Positions 1 to 6,588 of a DNA stretch of 12,818 bases are shown one piece after another. A program made the translations under genes and the position numbers. The notes under the pieces were generated by a model. That model was not told the DNA's origin, searched no databases, and worked only from the letters and a program-made list of their open reading frames with translations. The stretch lies in NCBI GenBank assembly GCA_016294985.1, contig JAECRW010000033.1:1-12818 (forward strand), in the 5' to 3' direction. This DNA comes from Candidatus Sifarchaeum marinoarchaea (GTDB taxonomy: Archaea > Asgardarchaeota > Sifarchaeia > Borrarchaeales > Borrarchaeaceae). The first letter of the stretch is position 1. Each line of letters starts with the position of its first letter.

Positions 1-450
1 GTCAAAAGAAAATTTATCAGGGAAGGCAAACTCCAGTGGCATATCATTGTATTTATGTGAAAAAGTAATCTTTCCGGGTTCGAGCTTGAATCCCGATTGG
101 TTGTAGACCATAGTGGTGAAGTAATTTTTTCCTTTGAATTTCGGGGGACAGGCATCGACGTGCCCGTTTTTTCGAAGGGCAAAGAACGACTCGTAATCAG
201 CAGCTAATGACCTGAGAGCAACCTGTAAGACCTTAGAATATACCCACTTATACTCTGGGAATTGTTCTTTGATCATTGGTAGGTCGTTTTGCTGTTTGCG
301 GTAGTTCACATCCTTTGTCCCGTTTCTATAGGCGTCCCTTCTTTCGGCAAGGGCGAAGTTATAGATGAGTCTGCATTTCTCCGAGAGTTTCCAGAGTATT
401 ACTTCCTGTTCTGGTGTCGGAAAGATCCTGATTTTCTGTGTGAGTTTCAT
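1..450 (-). CDS. tnpB: TnpB (OrfB) of an IS200/IS605-superfamily element, N-terminal 150 residues, runs off the left edge
   Basis: I translated this frame from the minus strand. It begins MKLTQKIRIFPTPEQEVILW and stays open for 150 codons to the edge of the window. The opening K-x-RIFPTPEQ, followed by LIYNFALAERRDAY, is the usual N-terminal helix-turn-helix/wedge region of OrfB/TnpB proteins. Later come VALRSLAADYESFF and PPKFKGKNYFTT, matching the region where these proteins normally read 'P+FK'. The RuvC catalytic residues and zinc ribbon would lie beyond the edge, so integrity cannot be judged. TnpB is an RNA-guided DNA nuclease that uses an omegaRNA made from the element's right end. No tnpA lies upstream in the window, so this may be a tnpB-only (IS1341-type) element. 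The ATG at 450 is chosen because homologues start with this motif; a GTG nine bases upstream is possible. Confidence 0.93.
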   Translation of the reverse strand, partial: MKLTQKIRIFPTPEQEVILWKLSEKCRLIYNFALAERRDAYRNGTKDVNYRKQQNDLPMIKEQFPEYKWVYSKVLQVALRSLAADYESFFALRKNGHVDACPPKFKGKNYFTTMVYNQSGFKLEPGKITFSHKYNDMPLEFAFPDKFSFD

Positions 451-488
451 GGGTTTCACGCAGACTCTTTTATCAGTACTTCTACCCC

Positions 489-503
489 AAAAATATATAT
501 AAA
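489..503 (-). promoter_or_regulatory. Candidate TATA box for tnpB
   Basis: The minus strand reads GCTTTATATATATTTTT, a good archaeal TATA box. It would place transcription start at about 470, some 20 bases before the ATG at 450. Confidence 0.45.
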
Positions 504-507
504 GCTA

Positions 508-549
508 GCGGCTTTCATCCCCCACCTGTCGGAAGGGGACTTCCCGCCG
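508..549 (-). repeat. Subterminal hairpin of the tnpB element's left end
   Basis: GGAAG at 531-535 pairs with CTTCC at 540-544 around a 4-nt loop. An outer CGGC at 509-512 pairs with GCCG at 546-549. The segment is much richer in GC than its flanks. It lies about 60-100 bp upstream of the TnpB start, where IS200/IS605 elements carry the hairpin recognised by TnpA. Confidence 0.5.
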
Positions 550-615
550 ATTCTGTTAAATTAATCCTTGCATTACACTCTGTGAATAACAAGGCTTTGA
601 TTGGGATAATGGTTA

Positions 616-626
616 CTTTAAATTTT
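616..626 (+). promoter_or_regulatory. Candidate TATA box for the DNA ligase gene
   Basis: CTTTAAATTTT is centred near 620 and predicts transcription start near 646. That is almost on the gene start, and no Shine-Dalgarno sequence precedes it, so the ligase message is probably leaderless. The spacing slightly favours the GTG at 649 over the GTG at 640. Confidence 0.4.
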
Positions 627-639
627 GCTATAACTGGTC

Positions 640-2415
640 GTGAGAAAAGTGAAATATCAAGTCTTAGCAGGAACGTTGAGTAAGATAGAAGCTACGTCAA
701 AGCGAAAGGAGATGACGAATTATTTAGTGGAGTTATTTAAAGCGATCACTCCAGACCATATTCGAGACGTTATTGGCCTTATAAGAGGCTCACCTTACCC
801 TGATTATGAAGATTTCCAATACGGAATGGCTGAAAAAATGGTAATAAAATCTATTGCAAATGCTACTGGATTAACTACAGATCAAATTACTGAAAAAATG
901 AAAGAAAAAGGGGATCTAGGAAAGGCTGCAGAAGAAGAGTTAGCAACTAAAAAACAGACGACTTTGTTTACAAAGCCACTTGATGTCAAATATGTGTCAG
1001 AGACACTTGATAAAATAGGCAGAACAAGTGGTAAGGGCTCAGTAGACGTTAAGATTAAACTATTAGCAGGATTGCTGACAAATGCTACTCCTTTAGAAGC
1101 TAGGTACATAATCCGGACAATTTTAGGTCAAATGAGACTTGGTATGGCTGATATGACTATTATGGATGCACTTGCAATTGCCTATACTGATAATGCCACA
1201 AATAGACCCATAATAGAAAGAGCGTTTAATATTTCGTCAGATCTTGGCCTAATTGCAGAAAAATTAGTGAAAGAAGGAATAGAGTCTGTCAAAGACTTTA
1301 AGGTCACGATTCGACATCCAATTCGCATGATGATGGCACAAAGGTCTGGAGAGACAGAAGAAATATTTGAAAAGTTAAAAGGAACATTTATTGCTGAATT
1401 TAAGTACGATGGAGAACGTCTTCAGATTCACAAGGATGGCGAAACCATACTTCTTTTTTCAAGAAGGCTTGAAGAAATTAGCGAACAATATCCAGATGTA
1501 TGTGAAATGGTTAGAACACAGATTAATGCCAAGAAGACAATTATAGAAGGTGAAGTTGTTGCATATAACATTGAAACAGGAGAATTGCGTCCTTTTCAGG
1601 AACTAATGCATCGGCGGAGAAAGTACGGGATAAAGGAAGCTATGAAAGCGATTCCAGTTAATCTTTTCCTATTTGATCTTTTATACCTTGAGGACAAAGA
1701 TTTCACAAATAAAAACTATCCTCTTCGTAGAAAAGCGCTAGAGAAGATAGTAACCGAAACAGAACAACTTAGACTTGCAGTTCAAAAAGAAATAATTACC
1801 GAAGATGAATTAGAAGAATTTTTCGAGTTAGCTGTTGAAAAAGGATGCGAGGGAATTATGGCCAAATCCATTCAAGATTCTATTTATCAGGCTGGAGCAA
1901 GAGGCTGGCTCTGGATTAAATATAAAAGAGATTACAAAAGCGAAATCGCTGATACACTCGACTTGGTGGTGATTGGGGCATATATGGGATATGGTGCACG
2001 TACAGGTTATTATGGCTCGCTTCTTATGGCATGTTATGATCCGATCGAGAACCAGTTTAAAAGCGTGTGCAGAATGGGAAGTGGATTTACAGATGAACAC
2101 TTGGAGACTCTTCAAAAATTACTAAAACCATATCAAGTCTCAGACAAACCACCTCGAGTACTTATCAACGATTCAATCATAACAACAGTTGATGCATGGT
2201 TTAAGCCTGCAATTGTTCTAGAAGTTCAAGCTGCTGAACTAACACTTTCGCCAGTGCATACATGTGCTTTAGATAAGATAAGAAAGGGAAGCGGTCTAGC
2301 TATGCGTTTCCCACGGTTTACTGGTCGTATAAGGGATGATAAGACAGCTGAACAAGCAACATCTCAACAGGAAATTATCGACCTTTTTAAAGGTCAGTTA
2401 AAAAAAATCGAATAG
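640..2415 (+). CDS. lig: ATP-dependent DNA ligase
   Basis: This 591-residue protein has the length and three-domain plan of archaeal/eukaryotic LigI-type ligases. It seals nicks, for example between Okazaki fragments, through an enzyme-AMP intermediate. An N-terminal DNA-binding domain (about 1-230) precedes the adenylation core. Motif I is KYDGER at 255-260, with K255 the adenylated lysine. Motif III is EGEVVAYN at 303-310, IIIa LFDLLYL at 344-350, IV EGIMAKS at 404-410 and V WIKYKRDY at 425-432. The OB-fold domain ends with RFPRFTGRIRDDK at 556-568 (motif VI). All catalytic motifs look intact. The start is GTG at 640; a second GTG at 649 is equally plausible, and homologues usually begin close to this point. 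The next gene lies about 170 bp downstream in the same direction. Confidence 0.97.
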   Translation: MRKVKYQVLAGTLSKIEATSKRKEMTNYLVELFKAITPDHIRDVIGLIRGSPYPDYEDFQYGMAEKMVIKSIANATGLTTDQITEKMKEKGDLGKAAEEELATKKQTTLFTKPLDVKYVSETLDKIGRTSGKGSVDVKIKLLAGLLTNATPLEARYIIRTILGQMRLGMADMTIMDALAIAYTDNATNRPIIERAFNISSDLGLIAEKLVKEGIESVKDFKVTIRHPIRMMMAQRSGETEEIFEKLKGTFIAEFKYDGERLQIHKDGETILLFSRRLEEISEQYPDVCEMVRTQINAKKTIIEGEVVAYNIETGELRPFQELMHRRRKYGIKEAMKAIPVNLFLFDLLYLEDKDFTNKNYPLRRKALEKIVTETEQLRLAVQKEIITEDELEEFFELAVEKGCEGIMAKSIQDSIYQAGARGWLWIKYKRDYKSEIADTLDLVVIGAYMGYGARTGYYGSLLMACYDPIENQFKSVCRMGSGFTDEHLETLQKLLKPYQVSDKPPRVLINDSIITTVDAWFKPAIVLEVQAAELTLSPVHTCALDKIRKGSGLAMRFPRFTGRIRDDKTAEQATSQQEIIDLFKGQLKKIE

Positions 2416-2492
2416 AATAAAATAAAATAAAGAATGAATTATGTAAGGTAAGATATGTGTGCGTTTAGCCTATAACGTAATAAGAAAATCCA

Positions 2493-2511
2493 TGATAAGA
2501 CACTTTTATCA
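2493..2511. repeat. Short inverted repeat upstream of the hypothetical gene
   Basis: TGATAA at 2493-2498 and TTATCA at 2506-2511 form a 6-bp inverted repeat around seven bases. It lies between the ligase stop and the next gene, about 25 bp upstream of that gene's likely TATA box. It could be an operator or chance in AT-rich DNA. Confidence 0.25.
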
Positions 2512-2537
2512 CTAGGAGATTAACAATTACCAATATC

Positions 2538-2546
2538 TAAATTATA
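2538..2546 (+). promoter_or_regulatory. Candidate TATA box for the hypothetical gene at 2587
   Basis: TAAATTATA is centred at about 2542 and predicts transcription start near 2568. That is downstream of the GTG at 2551 and upstream of the ATG at 2587, which supports the ATG as the start. Confidence 0.35.
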
Positions 2547-2586
2547 CACGGTGGTTTTCAATTTGGTTTGGAAAAAAATCAAGAAA

Positions 2587-3144
2587 ATGTCAAAAGACAC
2601 TCTGCATAAGATTACGCTAAAGGGTAATTCAGAAGACGAATTTGCTGAAATTGATCCTGATAAACTACCAGATGAAAAAAAGTATATTGATCTTGAAAGT
2701 AGGACTCGCGCAGACAAAATCGTGAGAGGAGGCTTAAAGACAGGATTAGTTTCGATAGGAGATGCATTAAAAGAAGCCCATGCAAAATTCATCGAGTTAC
2801 AGCTTTTAAATTCATGGACACAAATGGATGAAATAATTAATCGCTTGGAAGTATTTTATAACGACGTAATCAATCCAGATTATGGATTTTCCACGTATCT
2901 TGAAGTCAAGAAAATAGAAGATATTGATTTCAAATTTGTACGAGTTCTTGAATTCAATATTCTTACTGAGCTGAAAGCGTTAGAAGAGAGTGTAATATCC
3001 TTTAAAAATGAAGTTGTAAGCGAGAATTTTGTAGGCGCCGGCATTGAAAATTTAAATGTATTCTCTGAGAAACTTTCAGAATTGCAGCAGCTCTATGAAG
3101 AACGTAGGAAACTAATATCCAGTTATGAAAAACTTGCCGTTTAG
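2587..3144 (+). CDS. Hypothetical protein, acidic and helical
   Basis: I do not recognise this 185-residue protein. From the ATG, a short polar head (MSKDTLHKITLKGNSEDEF) is followed by an acidic, proline-containing linker (EIDPDKLPDEKKY). A long region then looks mostly alpha-helical and amphipathic, with heptad-like leucines in HAKFIELQLL, EFNILTELKALEESV and FSEKLSELQQLYEERRKL. There are no cysteines, no signal peptide and no membrane segment, so it is probably cytosolic and may be a coiled-coil or helical-bundle scaffold. An upstream GTG at 2551 would add 12 residues, but the likely TATA box at 2538-2546 argues against it. It lies downstream of DNA ligase on the same strand but seems to have its own promoter. 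It converges on AMP phosphorylase with only 24 bp between the stops. Base and codon use resemble the neighbours. Confidence 0.8.
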   Translation: MSKDTLHKITLKGNSEDEFAEIDPDKLPDEKKYIDLESRTRADKIVRGGLKTGLVSIGDALKEAHAKFIELQLLNSWTQMDEIINRLEVFYNDVINPDYGFSTYLEVKKIEDIDFKFVRVLEFNILTELKALEESVISFKNEVVSENFVGAGIENLNVFSEKLSELQQLYEERRKLISSYEKLAV

Positions 3145-3168
3145 CTATAAAAAGAAACGAGATAATCT

Positions 3169-4704
3169 TTAGGTGAGATCAGAGATTCTTTCAATGAGCA
3201 TGCCTTCACACACTATTGGATTGTTTTTAAGTGCAATTGCATGTGCCTTTGAGAGCCGTGATTCACTATTAGAATAAATTTCAAGAAGTAAGTCACCCTC
3301 TTTCACTTTATAACCCACCTTCGCATGGAGTAATATTCCAGCACCTTTGTCACGAGGAGTTCCTGCTGCATTGCAAATTTTTACAATCTGACTGTTATCG
3401 ACTCTTACGATATAGCCATCGCAGGATGAGTACAACTCCGCCTTATAATTGCCTACAGCAACATCCTGTGATTTAACAGCAGGATTACCGCCTTGTGCTT
3501 CAATTATTTCTTTCATTTTGCTTAATGCTTTTCCTGAGTTCAAAATCTCTTCAGCAAGTTGCTTTCCTTGACCTTTAGTTGCTTTTCCGGACATCTCAAT
3601 AAGTACTCCTGCCAATGCGCATGATTTTTCTATTAAACTAGCAGAAGATCTAAGCCCTTCTAAAGCTTGAAGTGCTTCTCTTGCCTCCAATGCGGGTCCT
3701 ATTGCATGGCCTACCGGTTGCCCACCATAGGTAATTGCAGCTTCTGTTTTTATTTCGATTCGATCACTAAGCTCAACGAACTGTCTAGCGAGAGTGCTCG
3801 CCTCGTCGACACTGCCAACCTTTGCACCTCTTTCATAATATCGGGTAAGTGTAGGAATATCCAGAACTAGAAAATCCACACCAGTTGCCAGTTTTTTTGA
3901 GTAAATGCTCGCCATCATTTGAGGCAATGGATCTATGCCGAGTCCATGTTCAACACGGTGAATGAAGATATCATCAGAAGGGGCAAGATTAAGAGCACCT
4001 CCCCAGGCTATAGTTCCTCGGACTTTTTTTGCTAATTCTTTTAGTTCATCAATGCTGAAGGAAACCTCTGCTAATACTTCAAAGGTGTCTGCAGTACCGG
4101 CGGGTGAAGTAATAGCACGGCTTGAAGTTTTAGGGATGAGTAAACCGGCAGAAGCAATTATCGGGACGATAAGTAAGGTCACCTTATTCCCCGGAACACC
4201 TCCGATGGAGTGCTTATCATAAACAGTTTCCTCAAAATCGATCATTTGTCCTGTCTCTGCCATAGCTTTTGTTAAGTACCCAACCTCCTCCATATCTAAC
4301 CCAACAAACTCCTCAGCAAGTATAAACGCCGCAAGTTCCAAATTAGAGAGGTTTCCTGCAACAGCATCAGCAACAATTGAATAAATCTTGTCTTTTGTCA
4401 GTTTTTCGCCTTTCATTTTTTCTTTGATGTGATAAAATGACTCAGGGCGTCCTACAGCGGTAACCTCTACTCCCGTACTTAACTCAAAAGCAAATTTCTC
4501 TAATAGGTCCTTATAAATTCCGATTTCGCCCTCATTTACGATAGTCTTAGTGGTTTCAACCATACCAACTGTAGATATGGAATCCAACTGTCTTATCTTG
4601 AGACGATCGCCATTTTTAAGCCCCATTTTTGTAGCATCTTCTTCATTTAAAATGACTTCATTCTTTCCAGAGGTGATGTCAATCGGCTTGATAACGAATT
4701 CCAA
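3169..4704 (-). CDS. deoA: AMP phosphorylase (archaeal thymidine phosphorylase-like)
   Basis: The 511-residue protein matches archaeal AMP phosphorylase in length. This group differs from bacterial thymidine phosphorylase by an N-terminal extension (about 1-85). It converts AMP, and in known members also CMP and UMP, with phosphate to the free base and ribose 1,5-bisphosphate. In many archaea that product feeds ribose-1,5-bisphosphate isomerase and form III RuBisCO. The phosphate-binding KHSIGGVPGNKVT lies at 164-176. The family signature SSRAITSPAGTADTFE lies at 194-209, with further conserved TIAWGGALNLAP at 231-242 and HGLGIDPL at 253-260. The start is TTG at 4704: an in-frame stop lies upstream and the minus-strand GGATGTGAG acts as a weak ribosome site. 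Isomerase and RuBisCO genes are not in this window. Specificity (AMP versus thymidine) is inferred from length and motifs. Confidence 0.92.
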   Translation of the reverse strand: MEFVIKPIDITSGKNEVILNEEDATKMGLKNGDRLKIRQLDSISTVGMVETTKTIVNEGEIGIYKDLLEKFAFELSTGVEVTAVGRPESFYHIKEKMKGEKLTKDKIYSIVADAVAGNLSNLELAAFILAEEFVGLDMEEVGYLTKAMAETGQMIDFEETVYDKHSIGGVPGNKVTLLIVPIIASAGLLIPKTSSRAITSPAGTADTFEVLAEVSFSIDELKELAKKVRGTIAWGGALNLAPSDDIFIHRVEHGLGIDPLPQMMASIYSKKLATGVDFLVLDIPTLTRYYERGAKVGSVDEASTLARQFVELSDRIEIKTEAAITYGGQPVGHAIGPALEAREALQALEGLRSSASLIEKSCALAGVLIEMSGKATKGQGKQLAEEILNSGKALSKMKEIIEAQGGNPAVKSQDVAVGNYKAELYSSCDGYIVRVDNSQIVKICNAAGTPRDKGAGILLHAKVGYKVKEGDLLLEIYSNSESRLSKAHAIALKNNPIVCEGMLIERISDLT

Positions 4705-4759
4705 AAACTCACATCCTAAAAGGAGTCCTTGATTTATTTTCTAAATCATATCAATTCTC

Positions 4760-4805
4760 CCAGTAATTGAGAAAGGTTTCCACAATTAATTTGTTAAATT
4801 ACTGG
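4760..4805. repeat. 9-bp perfect inverted repeat in the AMP phosphorylase upstream region
   Basis: CCAGTAATT at 4760-4768 and AATTACTGG at 4797-4805 are exact reverse complements separated by 28 bp. The arms start about 55 bp upstream of the TTG start of AMP phosphorylase. The spacer holds a further near-palindrome, ACAATTAATTTGT at 4782-4794. A two-site operator or a leader stem-loop are both possible. Confidence 0.45.
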
Positions 4806-4954
4806 TTCTTATAACTTTCTTGAGAGTCGGCAATTATCGATTCAGCTTCTTTTTGACATCAACGCTCACCAAATTCGAAATTGAAGCCTAGAAAAAGACC
4901 AAAAAAACTTGTAAAACAGCATCTCGAAATTATTAGATCAAGATTTTTGCGAGA

Positions 4955-4966
4955 AATTTTTAAACA
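4955..4966 (+). promoter_or_regulatory. Candidate TATA box for the winged-helix/zinc-ribbon gene
   Basis: AATTTTTAAACA is centred at about 4960 and predicts transcription start near 4987. That gives a leader of about 33 bases containing a GAGGG ribosome site at 5009-5013, six bases before the ATG at 5020. Confidence 0.45.
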
Positions 4967-5019
4967 ATAGTGTATAGGCTTCTAATATAGGTTTATGAAT
5001 AGCGCGCTGAGGGCTGAGA

Positions 5020-5340
5020 ATGAGCGAACTCTCACAGAAAATCATTCGCTATACCACAATCAAAGGTCGTACAACTCTTGGTGACATCTGCGATCGTTTT
5101 GAAATACCCGTAAAGAAATGCAAAGAGGTTCTCCTAGAGCTTTGGGAAAAAGGAGAGTGGTCTGGAGCAGTGGACTGGCGTAATAAGTTAATTCTTCCTC
5201 CAAATGCACTTGAAATATTGCCGAAATGTCCTCAGTGCGGGAAAGAGATTACAACGGCACCAAATCCCGATAATATTATAGAATGTGGATATTGTGGTTT
5301 GAAGATTTACCCTAAAAAGGAAACAGTTAAAGATAGCTAA
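5020..5340 (+). CDS. Small winged-helix and zinc-ribbon protein, function unknown
   Basis: This 106-residue protein has two parts. Residues 1-65 look like a winged helix-turn-helix: helices in QKIIRYTTI, TTLGDICDRFEI and KKCKEVLLELWEKGE, then the strand pair GAVDWRNKLILP as a wing. Residues 70-92 hold two CxxC knuckles, C70-x2-C73 and C89-x2-C92, a zinc ribbon. The combination suggests a DNA- or RNA-binding regulator or a subunit of the basal transcription or replication machinery, but no specific family is recognised. The ATG at 5020 is preceded by GAGGG; an ATG at 4995 is in another frame and closes quickly. Its stop overlaps the stop of the convergent reductase gene by 4 bp. Its GC content matches the neighbours. 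Confidence 0.82.
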   Translation: MSELSQKIIRYTTIKGRTTLGDICDRFEIPVKKCKEVLLELWEKGEWSGAVDWRNKLILPPNALEILPKCPQCGKEITTAPNPDNIIECGYCGLKIYPKKETVKDS

Positions 5341-6479
5341 AAAGTGCCCTTAAGTTTATTTAGAAACACAACAAGTTTTTCAAAATCCAGCGCTTTCAGC
5401 ATGGATATTTTTCGTTCCCAATCTTCATCGGAATAATTTGCGAGCCTTTTTTGTATTTCTAAGGCTATCTTAAAGTCTGTTTCTACTTCTTTTTTCCATT
5501 TAACTTCAAATTGCATAAGATAGTCCTCAGATGTATCGTCATTCATAATCGCATTTGCGGCAATCTCACCCGCAGCGTATCCAAATTGTAATGCGTATCT
5601 AATTCCCTCACCGACTAATGGTGATCCTTGCCCTGCGGCATCTCCAACACTGATAAACCGATTCAACACTGTTTTAGGAAGCGGTCCTTCACAAGGAAAG
5701 ATTCCATGATGGTATTCGACAGGAACTGCATTCTTTAGGTATTTTGTGACATTTGGATGATTATGCATCACCACTTCCAAATAGTCGAACGGATTCTTTC
5801 TGCTATCAGGTCGTATAATTCCGACACCAATTCTTGCACGATTTTTACCTGTAGGAAAAACCCAAGCATAACCTGCAGGTGCATACTTTTCTCCTAAGAT
5901 AAAATCTACATGATTTTCATCTGGAAGTGGTACATACGCTTCATATTCTGCACCAATACCGTATCGCTGCCATTTACCTTCTTTTAAGCCTAGTTGACGT
6001 GTAATAAGTGATATACTCCCTGAGGCATCTACAACGATTTTTGAGTAGACTTTCTTGGTTCCAGATGTGGAAGACTTGATATTGACTCCGATAATCTCAC
6101 CATTTTCAAATATCGGTGAGAGAGCCTTTGTATTTGGAAGAATCTGTGCCCCTTCTTTTGCAGCATTCATTGCCAAAAATTGAATTGTTCTTCTTCCATC
6201 AATTATGCAACCGTATGGTGGGTCTTTATCTTTGAAATTGGCAGAAACGACCTCTCCTGAAGGGGAGTGAAAGGCAATGGAATTTATGGGATGTAGAAGG
6301 CTTTTGTTAAGTCCTAATTCGATCATCTCATTATACCAAGAACCTCCACTTGTATGAACAGGATATCCTAACTCCTTCTCCTTTTCCACTACTAAACAAT
6401 TTACATTATTCCTTGACGCTGTTATCGCGGTAGCTAATCCTGCGAAGCCCCCACCAACAATTACAATATCATAATCCAT
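5337..6479 (-). CDS. Geranylgeranyl reductase family FAD-dependent oxidoreductase
   Basis: In the p-hydroxybenzoate-hydroxylase-like flavoprotein fold, this 380-residue protein belongs to the geranylgeranyl reductase family. Such enzymes saturate the isoprenoid chains of archaeal ether lipids. The dinucleotide-binding GGGFAG is at residues 9-14, after the beta-strand YDIVIVG. The family motif YAWVFP is at 204-209 and is followed by G-NRARIGVG. The second FAD motif, GDAAGQGSPLVGEGI, is at 279-293. The segment GYPVHTSGGSW (about 38-48) lacks the cysteine that I recall in well-studied archaeal members at this place. The ATG at 6479 is chosen over GTG at 6488 because AGGTGA lies five bases upstream of it. 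The gene follows GGGP synthase on the same strand, 109 bp downstream, which supports a lipid role; a related chlorophyll- or menaquinone-type substrate cannot be excluded. Confidence 0.9.
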   Translation of the reverse strand: MDYDIVIVGGGFAGLATAITASRNNVNCLVVEKEKELGYPVHTSGGSWYNEMIELGLNKSLLHPINSIAFHSPSGEVVSANFKDKDPPYGCIIDGRRTIQFLAMNAAKEGAQILPNTKALSPIFENGEIIGVNIKSSTSGTKKVYSKIVVDASGSISLITRQLGLKEGKWQRYGIGAEYEAYVPLPDENHVDFILGEKYAPAGYAWVFPTGKNRARIGVGIIRPDSRKNPFDYLEVVMHNHPNVTKYLKNAVPVEYHHGIFPCEGPLPKTVLNRFISVGDAAGQGSPLVGEGIRYALQFGYAAGEIAANAIMNDDTSEDYLMQFEVKWKKEVETDFKIALEIQKRLANYSDEDWERKISMLKALDFEKLVVFLNKLKGTF

Positions 6480-6484
6480 TAGGG

Positions 6485-6490
6485 TCACCT
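6485..6490 (-). promoter_or_regulatory. Ribosome binding site that decides the reductase start
   Basis: The minus strand reads AGGTGA, then CCCTA, then ATG. The spacing fits the ATG at 6479. The GTG inside this motif (6488) has no site of its own. Confidence 0.65.
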
Positions 6491-6537
6491 TGTCCCCTTA
6501 GAAATAAGAAAAAACAAGTAAAAGGTGTCTAGTTGAA

Positions 6538-6559
6538 TAGGCAATATCGATTATTCCTA
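6538..6559. repeat. Interrupted inverted repeat upstream of the reductase gene
   Basis: TAGG and AATA (6538-6541, 6543-6546) pair with TATT and CCTA (6552-6555, 6556-6559), leaving one bulged C and a 5-base loop. The repeat lies at the transcription start predicted from the TATA box at 6571-6580, so it could be an operator. It could also be a weak stem in a GGGP synthase-reductase transcript. Confidence 0.3.
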
Positions 6560-6570
6560 TCACTTACTAT

Positions 6571-6580
6571 GAATATAAGC
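6571..6580 (-). promoter_or_regulatory. Candidate TATA box for the geranylgeranyl reductase gene
   Basis: The minus strand reads GCTTATATTC and predicts transcription start near 6549, giving a leader of about 70 bases. The 109-bp gap after GGGP synthase leaves room for this promoter, but read-through from that gene is also possible. Confidence 0.35.
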
Positions 6581-6588
6581 AAATCCAA

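Larger units (their letters stand above)
1..556 (-). mobile_element. IS200/IS605 (IS1341-type) element, left part including left end
   Basis: The element comprises the partial tnpB gene plus a left-end region upstream of its start. Members of this superfamily have no terminal inverted repeats but have subterminal hairpins at each end, and such a hairpin is present at 508-549. The outer boundary is not certain. I place it near the minus-strand TTTAAC at 551-556, just outside the hairpin, because these elements insert next to a short T/A-rich target motif. The right end is outside the window. Confidence 0.6.
4705..5019. other. Divergent intergenic spacer between AMP phosphorylase and the zinc-ribbon gene
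   Basis: This 315-bp AT-rich spacer has no credible ORF, tRNA or C/D-box RNA that I can see. It carries the 9-bp inverted repeat at 4760-4805 on the AMP phosphorylase side and a TATA box at 4955-4966 on the other side. The middle, about 4810-4950, shows no recognisable structure. Confidence 0.6.

Noticed and set aside
71..98. tRNA T-arm-like sequence GGGTTCGAGC with a following TTGAATCCC
   Set aside because: It lies inside tnpB coding sequence and no acceptor stem, D-arm or anticodon arm can be built around it.
289..564. Open frame of 91 codons on the plus strand
   Set aside because: It lies mostly antisense to the TnpB N-terminus and then crosses the left-end hairpin; the translation resembles no family.
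2411..2436. AAAATA-type short tandem run after the ligase stop
   Set aside because: Only about three copies of a simple A/T word in an AT-rich spacer; no terminator T-run or stem goes with it.
3667..4222. Plus-strand open frames opposite AMP phosphorylase
   Set aside because: The minus-strand gene has continuous family motifs across this interval; the opposite frames are shadows.
6479..6488. Upstream GTG start adding three residues to the reductase
   Set aside because: That GTG is part of the AGGTGA ribosome site serving the ATG at 6479.
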